The translations under genes were made by a program, and so were the position numbers. Of a stretch of DNA of 64,000 nucleotides, positions 59,285-64,000 are shown piece after piece (the stretch's first letter is position 1; the number at the start of each line of letters is the position of its first letter). This stretch comes from Mycobacterium sp. PSTR-4-N (GTDB taxonomy: Bacteria > Actinomycetota > Actinomycetes > Mycobacteriales > Mycobacteriaceae). The stretch covers positions 1 through 64,000 of the forward strand of contig NZ_JAKRFN010000011.1 in NCBI RefSeq assembly GCF_022348085.1. Direction: 5' to 3'. The notes under the pieces were generated by a model. That model saw only the letters and a program-made list of their open reading frames with translations, did no database searches and had not been told where the DNA came from.

Positions 59285-61150
59285 ATGGCTCGTGCGGTCG
59301 GCATCGACCTCGGGACCACCAACTCCGTCGTCGCAGTTCTGGAGGGTGGCGACCCCGTCGTCGTCGCGAACTCCGAGGGCTCCCGCACCACCCCGTCGGT
59401 CGTGGCGTTCGCGCGCAACGGCGAGGTGCTGGTCGGTCAGCCCGCCAAGAACCAGGCGGTGACCAACGTCGACCGAACGATCCGTTCGGTGAAACGGCAC
59501 ATGGGCTCCGACTGGACTGTGGAGATCGACGGCAAGAACTACACCGCGCAGGAGATCAGCGCCCGTGTGCTGATGAAGCTCAAGCGCGACGCCGAGTCCT
59601 ACCTCGGCGAGGACATCGCCGACGCGGTGATCACCGTGCCCGCGTACTTCAACGACGCCCAGCGTCAGGCCACCAAGGAAGCCGGCCAGATCGCCGGGCT
59701 CAACGTGCTCCGCATCGTCAACGAGCCGACCGCGGCCGCGCTGGCCTACGGCCTGGACAAGGGCGAGAAAGAGCAGACCATCCTGGTGTTCGACCTCGGT
59801 GGTGGCACGTTCGACGTGTCGCTGCTGGAGATCGGCGAGGGTGTCGTCGAGGTGCGCGCCACCTCCGGTGACAACCACCTCGGTGGCGACGACTGGGACG
59901 ACCGGATCGTCGAATGGCTCGTCGACAAGTTCAAGGCCACCTCGGGCATCGACCTGACCAAGGACAAGATGGCGATGCAGCGGCTGCGCGAAGCGGCCGA
60001 GAAGGCCAAGATCGAACTCTCGAGCTCGCAGAGCACCTCGATCAACCTGCCCTACATCACCGTCGACGCGGACAAGAACCCGCTGTTCCTCGACGAGCAG
60101 CTGACCCGCGCGGAGTTCCAGCGCATCACGCAGGATCTGCTGGACCGCACCCGCAAGCCGTTCCAGCAGGTGATCAAGGACGCCGGCATCGCCGTCGGCG
60201 ACATCGATCACGTCGTGCTGGTCGGTGGTTCGACGCGTATGCCCGCGGTCTCCGAGCTGGTCAAGGAGATGACCGGTGGCCAGGAGCCCAACAAGGGCGT
60301 CAACCCCGACGAGGTCGTCGCCGTGGGCGCCGCGCTGCAGGCCGGCGTGCTCAAGGGCGAGGTCAAGGACGTGCTGCTGCTGGACGTCACCCCGCTGAGC
60401 CTGGGCATCGAGACCAAGGGCGGCGTGATGACCAAGCTCATCGAGCGCAACACCACGATCCCGACCAAGCGTTCGGAGACGTTCACCACGGCCGACGACA
60501 ATCAGCCGTCGGTGCAGATCCAGGTGTTCCAGGGCGAGCGTGAGATCGCCGCGCACAACAAGCTGCTCGGCAGCTTCGAGCTGACCGGCATCCCGCCGGC
60601 CCCGCGCGGTGTGCCGCAGATCGAGGTCACGTTCGACATCGACGCCAACGGCATCGTGCACGTCACGGCCAAGGACAAGGGCACCGGCAAGGAGAACACG
60701 ATCAAGATCCAGGAAGGCTCCGGCCTCTCCAAGGAAGAGATCGATCGGATGATCAAGGACGCCGAGGCGCACGCCGACGAGGACCGTCAGCGTCGCGAAG
60801 AGGCCGATGTCCGCAACCAGGCCGAGTCGCTGGTCTACCAGACGGAGAAGTTCGTCAAGGAACAGCGCGAGGCCGAAGGTGGGTCCAAGGTCTCCGAGGA
60901 CACGCTGACCAAGGTCGACGGCGCCATCGCCGAGGCCAAGTCCGCGCTCGCCGGCACCGACATCTCGGCGATCAAGGCCGCGATGGAGAAGTTGGGCACC
61001 GAGAGCCAGGCGCTGGGCCAGGCGATCTACGAGGCCACCCAGGCCGAGCAGGGCGCTGCCGGCGGTGACGCCCCCGGTGGCTCGGACTCGGGCTCCAACG
61101 ATGACGTTGTCGACGCCGAGGTTGTTGAGGACGATCAGGAGCGCAAGTGA
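59285..61150 (+). CDS. dnaK: Molecular chaperone DnaK (Hsp70)
   Basis: A 621-residue cytoplasmic Hsp70. The ATPase domain carries [19 protein letters not shown] (phosphate 1), [34 protein letters not shown] (phosphate 2) and [13 protein letters not shown] (adenosine). The substrate-binding domain starts at the [11 protein letters not shown] linker and the C-terminus is the acidic lid tail. The ATG at 59285 has AGGAGG upstream. It is the first gene of dnaK-grpE-dnaJ-hspR, controlled by the HAIR site; grpE overlaps its stop by 4 bp. It is the true Hsp70, unlike the three actin-fold proteins that lack the peptide-binding domain. Confidence 0.99.
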   Translation: MARAVGIDLGTTNSVVAVLEGGDPVVVANSEGSRTTPSVVAFARNGEVLVGQPAKNQAVTNVDRTIRSVKRHMGSDWTVEIDGKNYTAQEISARVLMKLKRDAESYLGEDIADAVITVPAYFNDAQRQATKEAGQIAGLNVLRIVNEPTAAALAYGLDKGEKEQTILVFDLGGGTFDVSLLEIGEGVVEVRATSGDNHLGGDDWDDRIVEWLVDKFKATSGIDLTKDKMAMQRLREAAEKAKIELSSSQSTSINLPYITVDADKNPLFLDEQLTRAEFQRITQDLLDRTRKPFQQVIKDAGIAVGDIDHVVLVGGSTRMPAVSELVKEMTGGQEPNKGVNPDEVVAVGAALQAGVLKGEVKDVLLLDVTPLSLGIETKGGVMTKLIERNTTIPTKRSETFTTADDNQPSVQIQVFQGEREIAAHNKLLGSFELTGIPPAPRGVPQIEVTFDIDANGIVHVTAKDKGTGKENTIKIQEGSGLSKEEIDRMIKDAEAHADEDRQRREEADVRNQAESLVYQTEKFVKEQREAEGGSKVSEDTLTKVDGAIAEAKSALAGTDISAIKAAMEKLGTESQALGQAIYEATQAEQGAAGGDAPGGSDSGSNDDVVDAEVVEDDQERK

Positions 61151-61761
61151 CTGACGATCGCGAAGAACCGATCACCGTCACCGACAAGCGCCGGATAGAC
61201 CCGCAGACCGGCCAGGTGCGCGACGCACCTGAGCCGGCCTCCGGGCCGGCCGAGGAGGTGCCGACCGTGTCCGAGGAGTCGCAGGACAAGGCCGCCGAGC
61301 TGTTGGCCGACCTGCAGCGGGTACAAGCCGATTTCGCGAACTACCGCAAGCGCTCGCTGCGCGATCAGCAGGTGGCCACCGAGCGAGCCAAGGCTCACGT
61401 GGTGACCCAGCTGCTGCCCGTGCTCGACGATCTCGAGCGGGCCCGCGCGCACGGCGACCTGGACTCCGGTCCCCTCAAATCCGTTGCGGACAAGCTGGTT
61501 TCGACTCTCGAAGGGTTGGGGCTCAAGCCGTTCGGTGAAGAGGGCGATGCCTTCGACCCGTCGCTGCACGAGGCCGTGCAGCACGAGGGCGACGGCACGC
61601 ATCCGGTGGTCGGAACGGTCATGCGCCGCGGCTACACCGTCGGTGATCACGTGGTTCGCCACGCGATGGTCGGCGTCGTCGACACCGTGCCTGACTCGGG
61701 GCCCGACGCGGCCGGATCGGCGAATACCGACCAAGAACCGCAAAAGCCAGCAGAATCATAG
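61147..61761 (+). CDS. grpE: Nucleotide exchange factor GrpE
   Basis: A 204-residue GrpE, which releases ADP from DnaK. An acidic, disordered N-terminus of about 40 residues leads to the long dimeric coiled-coil ([20 protein letters not shown]), then the beta wing with [32 protein letters not shown], the family signature. The GTG at 61147 overlaps the dnaK stop by 4 bp. Length is normal for actinobacteria. Confidence 0.98.
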   Translation: MTDDREEPITVTDKRRIDPQTGQVRDAPEPASGPAEEVPTVSEESQDKAAELLADLQRVQADFANYRKRSLRDQQVATERAKAHVVTQLLPVLDDLERARAHGDLDSGPLKSVADKLVSTLEGLGLKPFGEEGDAFDPSLHEAVQHEGDGTHPVVGTVMRRGYTVGDHVVRHAMVGVVDTVPDSGPDAAGSANTDQEPQKPAES

Positions 61762-61801
61762 GAATTGACAACCGCGACGAGAGGTGAGGAGGTGACGCGG
61801 T

Positions 61802-62980
61802 ATGGCCCAGCGTGAGTGGGTTGAGAAGGACTTCTACAAGGAGCTCGGCGTCGCCTCCGACGCCGGCCAGGACGAGATCAAGCGGGCTGCCCGCAAGATT
61901 CTCGCCGAGAACCACCCCGACCGGAACCCCGGCAACGCCGCGGCCGAAGAGCGGTACAAGGCCGCCTCGGAGGCCAAGGAAGTGCTGACCGACCCCGCCA
62001 AACGCAAGGAGTACGACGAGACCCGTCGGCTCTTCGCGGGCGGCGGGTTCGGCCGGGGCCGCGCCGGCGGTGGCGGTTTCGGCGGGTTCGGCGGCGGTGA
62101 TGGTCAGGAGTTCAACCTCAACGACCTGTTCGACGCTGCCGGGCAGACCGGGGGCGCGAACATCGGTGACCTGTTCGGTGGGTTGTTCGGCCGAGGCGCA
62201 CAGCAGCCGCGGCCGAGCCGCCCCCGGCGGGGCAACGACCTCGAGACCGAGACCGAACTGAGTTTCCTCGAGGCCACCAAGGGCGTGGCGATGCCGTTGC
62301 GGCTGACCAGCCCTGCCCCGTGCACGAACTGCCACGGCAGCGGTGCCCGCCCGGGTACCAGCCCGAAGGTCTGCCCGAACTGCAACGGCGCCGGTGTCAT
62401 CAGCCGCAACCAGGGTGCGTTCGGGTTCTCCGAGCCGTGCACGGAGTGCCGTGGCAGTGGGTCGATCATCGAGCACCCCTGCGACGAGTGCAAGGGCACC
62501 GGGGTCACCACCCGCACCCGCACCATCAACGTGCGGATACCGCCGGGAGTCGAAGACGGACAACGTATCCGGCTCGCCGGTCAGGGCGAAGCAGGGTTGC
62601 GCGGCGCCCCGTCGGGTGACCTCTACGTCACCGTGCACGTGCGCCCCGACAAGGTGTTCGGCCGCAACGGCGACGACCTGACGGTCACGGTGCCCGTCGC
62701 CTTCCATGAACTGGCCCTGGGCACAACGCTGTCCGTGCCGACGCTGGAAGGCAAGGTCGGGGTGCGGGTGCCGAAGGGCACGTCGGACGGACGCATCCTG
62801 CGGGTGCGCGGTCGTGGGGTGCCCAAACGCTCCGGCGGCAACGGCGACCTGTTGGTCACCGTGAAGGTGGCCGTGCCGTCGAATCTCGAAGGTGAGGCCG
62901 CCGAGGCGTTGGAGGCCTACGCACAAGCCGAGCGCGCCAGCGGCTTCGATCCGCGGGCGGGATGGGCCGGTGCCCAGTGA
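61802..62980 (+). CDS. dnaJ: Co-chaperone DnaJ (Hsp40)
   Basis: A 392-residue type I Hsp40, DnaJ1-like. The J domain spans about 8-75 with the HPD motif in [11 protein letters not shown] Gly/Phe-rich region follows, then four CxxCxGxG zinc motifs ([32 protein letters not shown]). The C-terminal substrate domain and dimer end complete it. It delivers clients to DnaK and stimulates its ATPase. The ATG at 61802 lies 40 bp after grpE. hspR overlaps its end by 4 bp. Confidence 0.98.
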   Translation: MAQREWVEKDFYKELGVASDAGQDEIKRAARKILAENHPDRNPGNAAAEERYKAASEAKEVLTDPAKRKEYDETRRLFAGGGFGRGRAGGGGFGGFGGGDGQEFNLNDLFDAAGQTGGANIGDLFGGLFGRGAQQPRPSRPRRGNDLETETELSFLEATKGVAMPLRLTSPAPCTNCHGSGARPGTSPKVCPNCNGAGVISRNQGAFGFSEPCTECRGSGSIIEHPCDECKGTGVTTRTRTINVRIPPGVEDGQRIRLAGQGEAGLRGAPSGDLYVTVHVRPDKVFGRNGDDLTVTVPVAFHELALGTTLSVPTLEGKVGVRVPKGTSDGRILRVRGRGVPKRSGGNGDLLVTVKVAVPSNLEGEAAEALEAYAQAERASGFDPRAGWAGAQ

Positions 62981-63351
62981 GCCCCGGGCGCAAAGACCAG
63001 AAGGACCAGGCCAGGACGTTCCTGATCTCGGTCGCCGCCGAGCTGGCCGGTATGCATGCGCAGACGCTGCGCACATACGACCGGCTCGGCCTGGTCAGCC
63101 CCGAACGCACATCCGGTGGGGGACGGCGCTATTCGCAACGCGACGTCGACCTCCTCCGCGAAGTGCAGCGACTCTCGCAGGACGAGGGCGTCAACCTGGC
63201 CGGCATCAAGCGCATCATCGAACTGACCAATCAGGTCGAGGCGCTGCAGGCACGGGTGCGTGAACTCTCCGCCGAGGTCGAGCACCTGCGTGCGCAACCC
63301 CGGGCCAAGAGCACAGCGCTGGTCGTGTGGCAGCCACGCAACCAGCGCTGA
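62977..63351 (+). CDS. hspR: Heat-shock repressor HspR
   Basis: A 124-residue MerR-type regulator that represses the dnaK operon (and usually clpB) by binding HAIR sequences. The winged helix is [20 protein letters not shown], then [21 protein letters not shown] coiled-coil dimer helix ([20 protein letters not shown]) follows. The C-terminal tail [10 protein letters not shown] is typical. The GTG at 62977 overlaps the dnaJ stop by 4 bp. Its HAIR target is visible at 59176-59196, so the loop is complete within the window. Confidence 0.97.
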   Translation: MSPGRKDQKDQARTFLISVAAELAGMHAQTLRTYDRLGLVSPERTSGGGRRYSQRDVDLLREVQRLSQDEGVNLAGIKRIIELTNQVEALQARVRELSAEVEHLRAQPRAKSTALVVWQPRNQR

Positions 63352-63354
63352 GGC

Positions 63355-64000
63355 TCAGGACAGCAGGGCGCCCCGCGTCCGCAGGGAAGAATGCATCCCC
63401 GCATACGGGTGCGCCTCGGGCAGAAGGTCTTTCGCGATCTTGGTGACGGCGCTGTAGTTCACGTCGACCACATTGGCCAGCGGTGAACGGCACAGCTGGC
63501 TGCACAGCTGGTAGGCGTCCAGCTCGCCGAGTCCGTAGAGCTCGACCAGCCACCGCACCATCTCCACCTGGCTGCACCGCCAGGCATCCTCGAGCGGCCG
63601 CGCGGACCCCACGGTCAACAAGGCGTCGTCGTGTTCGAGCCGGGGCCATGCCGGTGCGTTGCCCTTGATCAGCTCGACGATGAGCGTCACGTCCATCGCG
63701 CCTTCCAGTGCGGTGCCGCAGGTTTCACCCTCGCCCTGCCGGTAGTGGCCGTCGCCGATCGAGAACAGGGCGCCCTCGACATTGACGCCGAGGTACACCG
63801 TGGTGCCCGCACGAAGCTCCGGGGTGTCCATGTTCCCGCCGAAGTAGTCCGGCACCAGAGTCGTGCGCACCTCCCGCAGGGCGGGGGCCACCCCGACGGT
63901 CCCGAGCATCGGGGCCAACGGCACCCGAAGTTCGAAGTCCGATTGGTGCGCGGTGAACAGCGCGGTGTCGGTGGCCCGGTCGACCGTGTAGATCCACGTC
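63355..64000 (-). CDS. Acetamidase/formamidase family protein, C-terminal part (runs off the right edge)
   Basis: The visible 214 codons are the C-terminal part of an acetamidase/formamidase (FmdA/AmdA) enzyme that hydrolyses short amides to acid and ammonia. Family segments are FGGNMDTPELRAGTTVYLGV, FSIGDGHYRQGEGE with the catalytic-site Gly/His region, and LCSQLCRSPLANVVDVNY near the end. The frame stays open to base 64000, so the start is beyond the window. It is convergent with hspR, 3 bp apart. Confidence 0.88.
   Translation of the reverse strand, partial: TWIYTVDRATDTALFTAHQSDFELRVPLAPMLGTVGVAPALREVRTTLVPDYFGGNMDTPELRAGTTVYLGVNVEGALFSIGDGHYRQGEGETCGTALEGAMDVTLIVELIKGNAPAWPRLEHDDALLTVGSARPLEDAWRCSQVEMVRWLVELYGLGELDAYQLCSQLCRSPLANVVDVNYSAVTKIAKDLLPEAHPYAGMHSSLRTRGALLS

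Overview
The window looks like a chromosomal segment of a mycobacterium, probably a fast-growing Mycolicibacterium-type species. It is very GC-rich. It carries the Actinobacteria-specific HspR/HAIR control of dnaK, the mycobacterial ini locus (iniR, iniB, iniA, iniC), etfD and udgA. It also has many secreted proteins with the signal-peptide core GRVGALAVALG. Gene order broadly follows the M. tuberculosis Rv0315-Rv0353 neighbourhood as I remember it, interrupted by species-specific insertions. I saw no insertion sequence, prophage, CRISPR array or plasmid function.

Layout. 0-7.6 kb: a partial proline-rich secreted protein, a hemerythrin, an SQR-like flavoprotein, a secreted alpha/beta hydrolase fused to a lipocalin, a small DUF2256 zinc-ribbon gene, a GH16 glucanase, an SDR and a secreted lipase. 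7.6-11.7 kb: a GlcNAc module with EIIA-nagB-nagA divergent from a PTS IICB transporter. 11.7-16.4 kb: two small secreted proteins, a GGDEF remnant, a TetR regulator, a second hydrolase and a second lipocalin (separate here and convergent), and tRNA-Gly. 16.4-27 kb: a large repeat-bearing surface protein, dcd, a membrane-anchored actin-fold-like protein, udgA and a run of same-strand genes to rmlA. 27-31.5 kb: a tandem pair of 726-aa secreted beta-propeller-like proteins. 31.4-42.6 kb: a paoABC-type molybdenum oxidoreductase, a frameshifted YibE/F gene, DUF4304, an aminotransferase, a secreted nucleoside hydrolase and etfD. 42.6-55.3 kb: the ini region. 55.3-59 kb: zwf with an LLM flavoprotein, and a lipoprotein. 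59-63.4 kb: dnaK-grpE-dnaJ-hspR. The window ends inside an acetamidase/formamidase.

The most notable system is the expanded ini region. The dynamin-like GTPases IniA and IniC and the IniB proteins are flanked by two Hsp70-like ATPase domains, each joined to one transmembrane helix and a long Pro/Thr/Ala-rich tail. One of these is in an operon with the regulator iniR. A third, more degenerate protein of the same layout lies at 20.2-21.8 kb. Two small TM-plus-Thr-rich-tail proteins follow, each with the same apparent leaderless promoter. CCCCTAAT boxes upstream of both iniB-type genes are candidate IniR sites. I infer a cell-envelope stress machine with cytoplasmic ATPase/GTPase parts and anchors in the periplasm or cell wall.

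The second theme is export. Many proteins carry signal peptides followed by long, charged or Ser/Thr-rich linkers: lipases, lipocalins, GH16, beta-propeller proteins and a nucleoside hydrolase. The hydrolase and lipocalin occur fused at one locus and separate at another, which suggests they act on the same lipid-like substrate.
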